Below, piece after piece: positions 1 to 5,854 of a DNA stretch of 9,871 bases. The stretch comes from an uncultured Elusimicrobia bacterium (lineage in GTDB: Bacteria > Elusimicrobiota > Elusimicrobia > Elusimicrobiales > Elusimicrobiaceae): positions 1 through 9,871 of the forward strand of contig CAMUXX010000021.1 in assembly GCA_947164805.1 (NCBI GenBank), read 5' to 3'. Each line of letters opens with the position of its first letter. Within the stretch, counting starts at the first letter, position 1. The position numbers and the translations under genes were made by a program. The notes under the pieces are model-generated. The model did not search any database and was not told where the DNA came from. It saw only the letters and a program-made list of their open reading frames with translations.

Positions 1-56
1 AGTTCAAGCAAAGTAAAACCTTGCTTGAAGTTTTTTTGTTTATTTTTTTGTTTCAT
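1..56 (-). CDS. Type IV prepilin or pseudopilin, N-terminus only (runs off left edge)
   Basis: Read on the minus strand from the ATG at 56-54, the 18 complete codons plus two bases give a Lys-rich 12-residue leader (Lys at 2, 4, 6, 8, 11) followed by GFTLLEL; the last Leu is certain because the codon begins CT. This is the class III signal of type IV pilins and pseudopilins: prepilin peptidase (PilD) cuts after Gly13 and methylates the new N-terminal Phe, and the Glu at mature position 5 is the conserved assembly residue. An AAGGAG ribosome site at 71-66 lies 9 nt before the ATG. The mature protein would be an inner-membrane pilus or type II secretion subunit. Which subunit (major pilin, minor pilin, pseudopilin) cannot be told because the variable C-terminal part is outside the window. 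An inverted repeat (ttcaagcaa at 3-11, ttgcttgaa at 21-29) lies in its early codons. Confidence 0.82.
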   Translation of the reverse strand, partial: MKQKNKQKNFKQGFTLLE

Positions 57-65
57 TTTTGCTTT

Positions 66-71
66 CTCCTT
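66..71 (-). promoter_or_regulatory. Ribosome binding site of the prepilin gene
   Basis: Minus-strand AAGGAG, 9 nt before the ATG at 56. It decides the prepilin start and lies downstream of the leader terminator, so termination at 93-97 would remove both this site and the gene from the transcript. Confidence 0.7.
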
Positions 72-82
72 TTTTGCATTTC

Positions 83-246
83 GGACCAAATGAAAAAGGC
101 TGTACTTCGGGCCATCTGGACGAAACCCAACCGTACAGCCATAGTTTGCCACCGTAAGGTGGCAAACAAAGCAAAAATGCTATTGGCTGCTTTCGGGGTC
201 CAGATGTCCTAATTTTCATTAGTACACCGTATTCTTCATACGGTCC
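83..246 (-). ncRNA. Candidate cis-regulatory leader RNA (riboswitch-like) of the prepilin gene
   Basis: Seen on the minus strand are several long perfect pairings. Outer stem ggacc 246-242 with ggtcc 87-83; small hairpin 244-238 with 232-226 (7 bp, 5-nt loop), which competes with the outer stem; AATGAAAA 220-213 with TTTTCATT 96-89; CATCTGGAC 206-198 with GTCCAGATG 121-113; cagcca/tag 189-184 and 182-180 with ctatggctg 144-136 (9 bp, one bulge); hairpin 166-158 with 153-145 (9 bp, UUAC loop). These nest into one long irregular hairpin. A competing stem, GGCTGTAC 140-133 with GTACAGCC 105-98, is a terminator. I do not recognise it as any known class (TPP, cobalamin, lysine, T-box, SAM, c-di-GMP-I signatures not seen). 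Orientation is chosen from the terminator U tract, promoter and downstream gene, all on the minus strand. Function as a switch is inference. Confidence 0.5.
93..140 (-). terminator. Intrinsic terminator in the prepilin leader
   Basis: On the minus strand GGCTGTAC (140-133) pairs with GTACAGCC (105-98), with an inner GGG/CCC (128-126 with 111-109), followed at once by TTTTT (97-93) and CATTT. The 27-nt loop is long and carries GTCCAGATG, complementary to 206-198 upstream. It lies about 20 nt before the prepilin ribosome site, the usual place for an attenuator. On the plus strand the same hairpin is not followed by a T tract. Confidence 0.55.
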
Positions 247-289
247 CAAAAACATCAAATTTTTATAAGGTGTTTAACCTTACACAAAA

Positions 290-298
290 AGTATAGCA
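290..298 (-). promoter_or_regulatory. Extended -10 promoter of the prepilin leader
   Basis: Minus-strand TGCTATACT (298 to 290): TATACT hexamer with the upstream TG of an extended -10. No good -35 is seen at 17 bp (TGAAAG), which is common for extended -10 promoters. Predicted transcription start near 283, giving a leader of roughly 225 nt before the prepilin ATG at 56. Confidence 0.45.
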
Positions 299-323
299 TT
301 TTTATGGTTAATCTTTCATAAAT

Positions 324-332
324 TGCTATAAT
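324..332 (+). promoter_or_regulatory. Extended -10 promoter of rseP-ispG-proS
   Basis: TGCTATAAT, a consensus TATAAT hexamer at 327-332 with the TG of an extended -10; the -35 region (about 304-309) is poor. Predicted start near 339, leaving a leader of about 29 nt before the rseP ATG. The prepilin promoter on the other strand uses nearly the same nine bases. Confidence 0.55.
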
Positions 333-367
333 ATATCTATATATAAAAGGAGTGTGTTAAGTAAATT

Positions 368-1537
368 ATGGCATTTTTAAATTTAATTTGGGCTAAAATT
401 ATTTGGCTTTTCAGTTGGCATACATTGGTGTCAATTTTTGGTATAGTATTTGCTTTGGGGCTTGTAGTAATCGTGCATGAGTGGGGGCATTTTATCGCTT
501 GCCGTTTGCTCGGCATCAGGGTGGAAGAATTTTCTATCGGCTTTGGTAAACTTTTAAAACAATGGAAGGGGAAAAAGGAAACTCTATTTTCACTCCGCGC
601 TATTCCTTTGGGCGGATACGTTAAACCTGCCGGCGAGGCCTATTTTAGGGAAGTAGAAATAAAATCAGACGACGAATTTGCCGCCAAACCCTGGTGGGCG
701 CGCTCAATTATGGTTTTTGCAGGTGCCGGCATGAACTATGTTCTTGCTTTTATAATCTTTTTCTTTGTGATACTTTTTATGGGTATGCCTGTAAATGATC
801 CCACAAAAGTACCCACAGTTTTAGGCGAAGTTAAAGACGGTTACCCTGCCGCAACAGCAGGTTTACTTGCCGGGGATAAAATTACCTCTATCAACGGTAA
901 TGTAACAAATAATTGGAAAGATTTGCTTACAACTTTGGATAAAGCAAATAAAGAAAATTTGCCGGAAGTTACAGTAACTTACGAGAGAGACGGCAAAGCA
1001 ACAACACTCCCTATAACATTTGATGAAACAAAAAAACTCGGCATAGTTGTTGAGCCGACTTATGAAAAAATCGGCGTTTTTAAAAGTGTAGGCATGGCCG
1101 CATATCAATGTTATTATTGGACAGCACTTTCCTTAAAAACTATCGCGGAAAAAATTTACCACCGTGAAGCACCGGATATGGCAGGGCCAATAGGTATTTT
1201 TGAACTTGTCGGTAAAGGAGTGCATAACGGTGCGGAAGATTATTTCTTTTTAATAGCCTTAATTTCCGTCGCTATCGGTATGTTCAATTTATTTCCTATC
1301 CCAATTTTGGACGGCGGGCATATTGTATTTTTTATAATTGAAGGTATAACCGGCAAACGCCCGACGGAAAAAGTTTTAAATAATGCTTGCGGCGTTGGTG
1401 CTGTAATATTAATCGGGCTTGTATTATTTGCTACTTACCAAGATATTGGCCGCCTTAAAAAACGCGGAACGGATAAGGCCGCAATAACCGAAACTCAAAC
1501 ACAAGACACGCAACAAACCGAGGTGGCAAATGACTAA
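368..1537 (+). CDS. rseP: Site-2 intramembrane zinc metalloprotease RseP/RasEP (M50B)
   Basis: 389 residues. RseP-family proteases cut transmembrane segments of anti-sigma factors and cleared signal peptides within the inner membrane. Seen: first membrane segment with HEWGH at 37-41 (zinc HExxH; Glu38 catalytic), a membrane segment about 118-140, one PDZ domain about 150-215, and the second zinc motif in NLFPIPILDGG at 307-317 (Asp315), followed by a C-terminal membrane segment about 341-356 and a polar Thr/Gln-rich tail. E. coli RseP has two PDZ domains and about 450 residues; this single-PDZ length is common in other phyla. The start is the first possible one, since an in-frame TAA lies at 362-364, but its AAGGAG (347-352) is 15 nt away, longer than usual. 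The last 8 nt overlap ispG. The substrate in this organism is unknown. Confidence 0.95.
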   Translation: MAFLNLIWAKIIWLFSWHTLVSIFGIVFALGLVVIVHEWGHFIACRLLGIRVEEFSIGFGKLLKQWKGKKETLFSLRAIPLGGYVKPAGEAYFREVEIKSDDEFAAKPWWARSIMVFAGAGMNYVLAFIIFFFVILFMGMPVNDPTKVPTVLGEVKDGYPAATAGLLAGDKITSINGNVTNNWKDLLTTLDKANKENLPEVTVTYERDGKATTLPITFDETKKLGIVVEPTYEKIGVFKSVGMAAYQCYYWTALSLKTIAEKIYHREAPDMAGPIGIFELVGKGVHNGAEDYFFLIALISVAIGMFNLFPIPILDGGHIVFFIIEGITGKRPTEKVLNNACGVGAVILIGLVLFATYQDIGRLKKRGTDKAAITETQTQDTQQTEVAND

Positions 1538-2600
1538 TTTCAAAAGAACACGCACCGTCAAAGTAGGCCCATACACTTTAGGCGGTAAAAATCCTGTGCG
1601 CGTGCAGGCAATGTGTAATACAGATACACGCGACGCTGCCGCTACCGTAAAACAAATTATTATGCTTGAAAATGCCGGTTGCGAAATTAACCGCGTTGCA
1701 GTACCTGATATGGACGCGGCTTTGGCACTTGGTAAAATCGTTAGAAAAATACATACACCGCTTGTTGCAGATATTCATTTTGATTATAAACTTGCACTTG
1801 AGGCCATTAAACAAGGTGTCAGCAAAATACGCATAAACCCAGGCAATATCGGCGACGCGGAAAGAACAAAAGAAGTTGTTAAAGCCTGCAAAGATAAAGG
1901 CCTTGCGATTAGAATCGGAGTAAATGCAGGTTCACTAAAGGAACTTAAAAAGTTTAGCGGTACACCGAATTGGAGCGATAAAAAATGGGCGCAAATTATG
2001 GTACGCGAAGCCTTGGAACACGTCAATATTTTGGAACGCTTAAATTTTAAAAACTTTTTAGTTTCCTTGAAATCAGACAATTTAAACCGCACCGTTTTGG
2101 CTTGCGAGGAATTTGCCAAAGTTTGCGCCGCACCCCAGCATATCGGCTTAACAGAAGCAGGAACCGTCAAAAGCGCCATTGCTTTAAGCCGTTTACTCGG
2201 CGAAGGTATCGGCGCAACGATACGCGTATCTTTAACCGAAGATCCAAGAAAGCAAGTGCGTTGTGCATACGAAATTTTAAAGGCACTCGGGCTGCGTGAA
2301 TTTGGCCCAAATATAATTTCTTGCCCGACATGCGGCCGCACACAAGTAGAACTTGCAAAAGAAGTTGCAAAACTTGAAGAGGCAATTTATTCCGACCCAG
2401 TTTTACTTAAAAAATCAACAGGCAAAAAAATTGCCGTTATGGGCTGTATTGTTAACGGCCCAGGCGAAGCACGTGATGCCGACTTTGGCATAGCAGGCGG
2501 CCGAGGCGAGGGCCTTTGGTTTGAAAAGGGCCAAATAATCGGCAAAATACCGCAAAATAAATGGCTCAAAAAATTTACAGATAAAATTATTAAAGGATAA
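1530..2600 (+). CDS. ispG: 4-hydroxy-3-methylbut-2-en-1-yl diphosphate synthase (IspG/GcpE)
   Basis: 356 residues, full length for the short bacterial form. It reductively converts methylerythritol cyclodiphosphate to HMBPP, the penultimate step of the MEP route to IPP and DMAPP, using a [4Fe-4S] cluster in the cytosol. Seen: N-terminal TIM-barrel half with QAMCNTDT (26-33, variant of the usual QSMTNTDT) and RINPGNIG (101-108); C-terminal cluster half with CPTCGR (Cys265, Cys268) and GCIVNGPGEA (Cys306, Glu313), matching the three cluster cysteines and the glutamate ligand of the family. The ATG overlaps the end of rseP by 8 nt and a GAGGTG lies just before it, indicating translational coupling. 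Grouping with rseP is frequent in bacteria, where dxr often precedes them; no dxr is seen here. Confidence 0.97.
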   Translation: MTNFKRTRTVKVGPYTLGGKNPVRVQAMCNTDTRDAAATVKQIIMLENAGCEINRVAVPDMDAALALGKIVRKIHTPLVADIHFDYKLALEAIKQGVSKIRINPGNIGDAERTKEVVKACKDKGLAIRIGVNAGSLKELKKFSGTPNWSDKKWAQIMVREALEHVNILERLNFKNFLVSLKSDNLNRTVLACEEFAKVCAAPQHIGLTEAGTVKSAIALSRLLGEGIGATIRVSLTEDPRKQVRCAYEILKALGLREFGPNIISCPTCGRTQVELAKEVAKLEEAIYSDPVLLKKSTGKKIAVMGCIVNGPGEARDADFGIAGGRGEGLWFEKGQIIGKIPQNKWLKKFTDKIIKG

Positions 2601-2603
2601 ATT

Positions 2604-4319
2604 ATGAAACTTACAAATTATTATTTACCGACATTAAAAGAAGCACCGAAAGATGCAGATATTATTTCTGCAAAGTTAATGATACGCGCAGGCTTAATAC
2701 GCAAAACCGCAAGCGGTATTTATGAGTGGTTGCCGCTTGGTATGAAAATTTTAAAGAAAATTGAAAATATTATCCGCGAAGAATTTAATAAAGCGGGATG
2801 CCTTGAAGTTTGGCTCACTGTTATTCAACCGGCTGATTTATGGCAACAAAGCACGCGTTGGGATTACTACGGTAAAGAATTACTCCGCATTAAAGACCGC
2901 AAGGGCGCGGACTTTTGCATTGCCCCTACCGCCGAGGAAGTTATAACAGACCTTGTTAAAAAGGATGTTTCATCTTACAAACAACTGCCGGTTTGTTTAT
3001 ATCAGTTCGGTACAAAATTCCGCGATGAAATCCGCCCGCGTTTTGGTGTAATGCGCGCGCGTGAATTTTATATGGCAGATGCCTATTCATTTTCCGCTAA
3101 CGACGAAAGCGCAAATGAGTGGTACCAAAAAATGTATGAAGCATATATGCGAATTTTTAAACGCTGCGGTTTTGCCTTCAGGCCTGTTGAAGCAGATACA
3201 GGTGCAATTGGGGGGAATTTCTCCCACGAATTTATGGTGCTTGCCCAAGCCGGGGAAGATGAAATTGCAACCTGCGATTGCGGTTATACATCAAATACCG
3301 AAAAAACCGAAATCAAAGCACCGGAACAAGCCGTTTATACGGATGCAGATTTAAAACCCGTGCAAGAAGTCAATACACCGAATATGCATAGTGTTGAGGA
3401 CTTGGCAAAATTCTTAAAAGTACCTGCCGAAAAATGCATAAAAATGATGGTTTATAAGGCTGATGAAAAGCCGGTAATCGTCTTAATGCGCGGCACAGAT
3501 GAATTAAATGAAATCAAACTAAAAAAATATTTAAACGCAAATATTTTGGAAAAGGCTACACCGGAATTTTATGAAGCCCAGACAAAAAGCCCCGTCGGTT
3601 TTGCAGGGCCGGTTGGTTTTAAAGCAAAATTTCCAAACACCAAACTGCTTGCCGATAATTATGTTAAAACAATTTTTAACGGTGTTTGCGGTGCATGCAA
3701 AGCGGATACACATTTAATTAATGTTACACCGGGGCGTGATTTTACGCCTGATGCTTACGCCGATTTCAAACTTGCCGCTGCAGGCGACCTTTGCCCAAAA
3801 TGCGGTAAACCGTTTAACTTTATGCGCGGTATTGAAGTTGGGCATATTTTCAAACTCGGCACAAAATATTCCGCCGCGATGGGTGCAAACTTTTTAGACG
3901 AAAACCAAAAATCAAAACCTATCATTATGGGTTGTTACGGTATCGGTGTAAGCCGTGTGCTTGCCGCCGCAATTGAACAAAGCCATGATGATTTCGGTAT
4001 AATTTGGCCTTCGCCGATTTCGCCTTTTGACCTTGAACTTATTGCCCTAGATGTTGAGGGGGAAGTCAAACAGAAAGCCGACGAAGTTTACGAGCAATTA
4101 ACCGCGCGCGGGCTTGATATTTTGTATGATGATCGCGATGAACGCCCAGGAGTAAAATTTAAAGATGCCGACTTAATCGGCGTACCTTACCGCGTTGTTA
4201 TAGGGCGCAAGTTACTGCCGGAAGGCAAAGTGGAATTTAAAATCCGCGGTCAAAAAGATGCCCAGATTTTAACCTTCGCCGAACTTGACGCAAAACTTAA
4301 AGAATTATTCACAAAATAA
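2604..4319 (+). CDS. proS: Proline--tRNA ligase, bacterial type with editing domain
   Basis: 571 residues, usual for the bacterial-type class II enzyme. It charges tRNA-Pro with proline in the cytosol. Seen: class II motif 2 region FRDEIRPRFGVMRAREF (139-155), an inserted editing (INS/YbaK-like) domain about 225-405 between motifs 2 and 3, motif 3 GIGVSRVLAAAIEQ (446-459), and a C-terminal anticodon-binding domain from about 470. The insertion carries three cysteine pairs (CDC 224-226, CGAC 362-365, CPKC 397-400) that could bind zinc. AAAGGA at 2592-2597 and a 3-nt gap after ispG make it the third gene of the operon. Its last 70 codons and stop (4107-4319) occur again, 88% identical, at 5494-5706. 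That tail, or its partner, probably has a different evolutionary history. Confidence 0.97.
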   Translation: MKLTNYYLPTLKEAPKDADIISAKLMIRAGLIRKTASGIYEWLPLGMKILKKIENIIREEFNKAGCLEVWLTVIQPADLWQQSTRWDYYGKELLRIKDRKGADFCIAPTAEEVITDLVKKDVSSYKQLPVCLYQFGTKFRDEIRPRFGVMRAREFYMADAYSFSANDESANEWYQKMYEAYMRIFKRCGFAFRPVEADTGAIGGNFSHEFMVLAQAGEDEIATCDCGYTSNTEKTEIKAPEQAVYTDADLKPVQEVNTPNMHSVEDLAKFLKVPAEKCIKMMVYKADEKPVIVLMRGTDELNEIKLKKYLNANILEKATPEFYEAQTKSPVGFAGPVGFKAKFPNTKLLADNYVKTIFNGVCGACKADTHLINVTPGRDFTPDAYADFKLAAAGDLCPKCGKPFNFMRGIEVGHIFKLGTKYSAAMGANFLDENQKSKPIIMGCYGIGVSRVLAAAIEQSHDDFGIIWPSPISPFDLELIALDVEGEVKQKADEVYEQLTARGLDILYDDRDERPGVKFKDADLIGVPYRVVIGRKLLPEGKVEFKIRGQKDAQILTFAELDAKLKELFTK

Positions 4320-4329
4320 TTGGACCAAA

Positions 4330-4351
4330 GGACCTATTTTGATATAGGTCC
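4330..4351 (+). promoter_or_regulatory. Inverted repeat between proS and the first ankyrin gene
   Basis: ggacctat (4330-4337), 6-nt loop, ataggtcc (4344-4351): a perfect 8-bp inverted repeat starting 11 nt after the proS stop and ending 8 nt before the ankyrin -35. It could be the proS terminator, although only a broken T-rich stretch follows, or an operator. A counterpart lies at the same distance from the second ankyrin promoter (5765-5788), with a compensating base-pair change. Confidence 0.5.
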
Positions 4352-4359
4352 AATAGCCC

Positions 4360-4388
4360 TTGTTTTCATTTTTCTTATCCCTTACACT
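4360..4388 (+). promoter_or_regulatory. Promoter of the first ankyrin gene
   Basis: TTGTTT (4360-4365), 17-nt spacer, TACACT (4383-4388). Each hexamer is only a moderate match, but the element aligns in position and spacing with the near-consensus promoter of the second copy at 5796-5824. Predicted start near 4395. Confidence 0.45.
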
Positions 4389-4404
4389 ATTATTAAGATC
4401 AGAT

Positions 4405-4412
4405 AAAGGAGG
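4405..4412 (+). promoter_or_regulatory. Strong ribosome binding site of the first ankyrin gene
   Basis: AAAGGAGG, 5 nt before the ATG at 4418, close to perfect anti-Shine-Dalgarno complementarity. The second copy has only an A-rich AAAGAAAA at this place. Confidence 0.75.
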
Positions 4413-4417
4413 ATCGT

Positions 4418-5425
4418 ATGAGAAAAATTATTGTTTTAATTTGTGCGTTATTGTGCACAATTACACTATTTGCACAAACAGGCCAATTGGAAGAACAACT
4501 GATTAAAGCTAGTACTAATGGTGATTTCCTAACAGTTCAAACTTTGGTTAATACCAAGGGTATTGATATCAATGCCAGATATAACGGTGATACAGCCTTG
4601 GTAAATGCTTCTTTTGCAGGTCATTTAGATATCGTAAAAGAATTATTATCACACAAAGATATTAATATAAACAAAACAGGCAATTTAAATGTTACCCCTT
4701 TAATAGGGGCATCTGTACAGGGTTATACGGAGATTGTCAAAGAGTTATTAAAACATTCCCCGAAATTAAATAAACAAGATAAATATGGGTATACAGCTTT
4801 AATGTATGCTGCAGAAAAAGGATACAAATCTATAGTTCATGAATTAGTTATAAATGGTGCTGATGTTACTATAGTGAAAAAAAATAAAGTTGTTGGAATA
4901 AACAATGCTTTATTGCTTGCATATAATAATAATCACAGAGATATCACAATGGAATTATTAAAAGCAGAACTTCATAGAAATTTATCAGATCTTTTGACAT
5001 TAGAAAATTATAAGTCAAAGTATTATAATGCAATTGATGAATCGAAAAATACTCTCTTAATGTTAGCATCAAAAAAGGGCGACATTGAAATAGTTAATTT
5101 CTTGGTTAATATCAACAAAGAACAAACAAAATTAGGTAAAGCAATTATCCCGATTGTTGACATTAATAAAAAGGATTTTGATAACAACACCGCTTTAATG
5201 TTTGCTGCAGATAATGGTTACTTAGATGTAGTAGAGACATTATTAAATCAACCTGAACTTGATTTAGATTGCAGAAACATATTCAGCAAAAATGCTTATC
5301 AATTGGCGGCAACACAAGAAATTAAAGATGCTATCGCTAAACGTCAAAATATGTTGAAAAAAACATCTGAAGCGTTAGAAAAACAGGTATTAGAAGGTCT
5401 TGAACGCTTCCAACTTGATAAATAA
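4418..5425 (+). CDS. Exported ankyrin-repeat protein (copy 1)
   Basis: 335 residues. Residues 1-20 form a Sec signal peptide (Arg-Lys, hydrophobic core, LFAQ then TGQ; cut likely after 20), so the protein should be periplasmic or secreted. About six to seven ankyrin repeats follow, the clearest at 57-86 ([20 protein letters not shown]), 92-121, 123-152 ([20 protein letters not shown]), 210-232 and 257-283. The tail 300-335 is Lys/Glu-rich and helical-looking. Ankyrin repeats are protein-binding scaffolds; the partner is unknown and no enzymatic domain is visible. The gene is clearly AT-richer than proS or lipA and uses AGA, GGA and GGT where they use CGC and GGC, suggesting rapid evolution or transfer. 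It has its own promoter and terminator and lies between housekeeping genes. Confidence 0.9.
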   Translation: MRKIIVLICALLCTITLFAQTGQLEEQLIKASTNGDFLTVQTLVNTKGIDINARYNGDTALVNASFAGHLDIVKELLSHKDININKTGNLNVTPLIGASVQGYTEIVKELLKHSPKLNKQDKYGYTALMYAAEKGYKSIVHELVINGADVTIVKKNKVVGINNALLLAYNNNHRDITMELLKAELHRNLSDLLTLENYKSKYYNAIDESKNTLLMLASKKGDIEIVNFLVNINKEQTKLGKAIIPIVDINKKDFDNNTALMFAADNGYLDVVETLLNQPELDLDCRNIFSKNAYQLAATQEIKDAIAKRQNMLKKTSEALEKQVLEGLERFQLDK

Positions 5426-5439
5426 AAAACAAATTATTT

Positions 5440-5472
5440 AAAACCCCGAGTTTAAAATACCCGGGGTTTTTT
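5440..5472 (+). terminator. Bidirectional intrinsic terminator after ankyrin gene 1
   Basis: aaaaccccg (5440-5448) pairs with cggggtttt (5462-5470), 9 bp with a 13-nt loop, T tract continuing to 5472. The A tract on the other side would serve minus-strand transcription. It is the duplicate of the ankyrin 2/lipA convergent terminator. Confidence 0.85.
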
Positions 5473-5506
5473 ATTTTGCATTTTCGTAAAGTTCGCGGGC
5501 TTGATA
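5471..5506 (-). pseudogene. lipA 3' remnant (last 11 codons plus stop)
   Basis: On the minus strand this encodes [11 protein letters not shown] and a TAA, identical in DNA to the end of lipA at 6924-6959. Upstream of it on that strand the sequence switches to antisense proS. Too short to function; it marks the duplication joint. Confidence 0.85.
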
Positions 5507-5706
5507 TTTTGTATGATGACCGTGACGAACGCCCCGGCGTTAAATTTAAAGATGCCGACTTAATCGGTGTTCCTTACCGCGTTATTATAGGGCGCAAGTT
5601 ACTCCCTGAAGGCAAAGTTGAATTTAAAATTCGCGGCCAAAAAGATGCCGAGATTTTAACCCTAACCGAACTTGATGCAAAGTTAAAGGAATTATTTGCG
5701 AAATAA
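5494..5706 (+). pseudogene. proS 3' remnant (codons 502-571 and stop)
   Basis: 70 sense codons and the TAA, without any insertion or deletion, matching 4107-4319. By my count 26 of 213 bases differ, in 23 codons: 18 silent and 5 replacements (V to I, Q to E, F to L, A to T, T to A). It lacks the catalytic domain, a ribosome site and a credible start, and lies directly after a strong terminator, so expression is unlikely. The excess of silent changes is not what free decay after duplication would give; it suggests this tail evolved as part of a working proS in a related lineage. Confidence 0.85.
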
Positions 5707-5764
5707 GATATTTTGACGTAGATTTTATCTATCATCTTATACCAATCCAATACAAGTAGGCCAA

Positions 5765-5788
5765 AAGACCTATATCAGACTAGGTCTT
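5765..5788 (+). promoter_or_regulatory. Inverted repeat upstream of ankyrin gene 2
   Basis: aagaccta (5765-5772), 8-nt loop, taggtctt (5781-5788). It is the counterpart of 4330-4351: the outer G-C pair there (4330/4351) is an A-T pair here (5766/5787), so symmetry is kept although sequence changed. In both copies 8 nt separate the base of that pair from the -35. The rest of 5707-5764 shows only a weak 7-bp pairing (5703-5709 with 5734-5740). Confidence 0.5.
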
Positions 5789-5795
5789 AATCTTC

Positions 5796-5824
5796 TTGAC
5801 ACGATTTAAAATATCATTTATACT
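5796..5824 (+). promoter_or_regulatory. Near-consensus promoter of ankyrin gene 2
   Basis: TTGACA (5796-5801), 17-nt spacer, TATACT (5819-5824): perfect -35 and five of six at -10 for the housekeeping sigma factor. Predicted start near 5831, leader about 24 nt. Confidence 0.75.
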
Positions 5825-5854
5825 TATGTTAAATCTAGAAATAAAGAAAATATT

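Larger units (their letters stand above)
4107..5493 (+). repeat. Tandem duplication, unit 1 (proS 3' end, ankyrin gene 1, terminator, lipA 3' end)
   Basis: This 1387-bp unit runs from codon 502 of proS to the joint with unit 2 (5494-6946). Order of parts is the same in both: proS tail, inverted repeat, promoter, ankyrin gene, bidirectional terminator, lipA 3' end. Conservation is uneven: about 88% in the proS tail, far less in the intergenic and ankyrin parts, and 100% over the last 80 bp. Confidence 0.85.
5427..5506 (+). repeat. 80-bp perfect direct repeat, copy 1 (terminator plus lipA 3' end)
   Basis: Base-for-base identical to 6880-6959 (offset 1453). It holds the terminator hairpin and the last 11 codons and stop of lipA in antisense. 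The bases just upstream differ between copies. Confidence 0.9.

Noticed and set aside
3..37. Hairpin plus T tract resembling a plus-strand terminator of a gene left of the window
   Set aside because: The same bases are the first codons of a minus-strand prepilin gene with ribosome site and GFTLLEL; the T tract is the complement of its Lys/Asn/Gln codons.
83..246. 6S RNA, tmRNA, RNase P RNA or SRP RNA
   Set aside because: None of the conserved sequence signatures of these RNAs is seen, and position, terminator and promoter fit a prepilin leader better.
21..258. Overlapping small frames on both strands (63 and 72 codons)
   Set aside because: They cover the structured leader RNA, have no ribosome site or family resemblance, and are explained by the inverted repeats.
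1784..2341. 185-codon minus-strand frame within ispG
   Set aside because: Shadow of ispG, which has all its cluster cysteines and motifs; the antisense product shows no recognisable feature.
5476..5706. 76-codon gene with a TTG start encoding a free anticodon-binding domain
   Set aside because: The TTG lies just past the terminator T tract, there is no ribosome site, and the frame is just the proS remnant opened by the joint.
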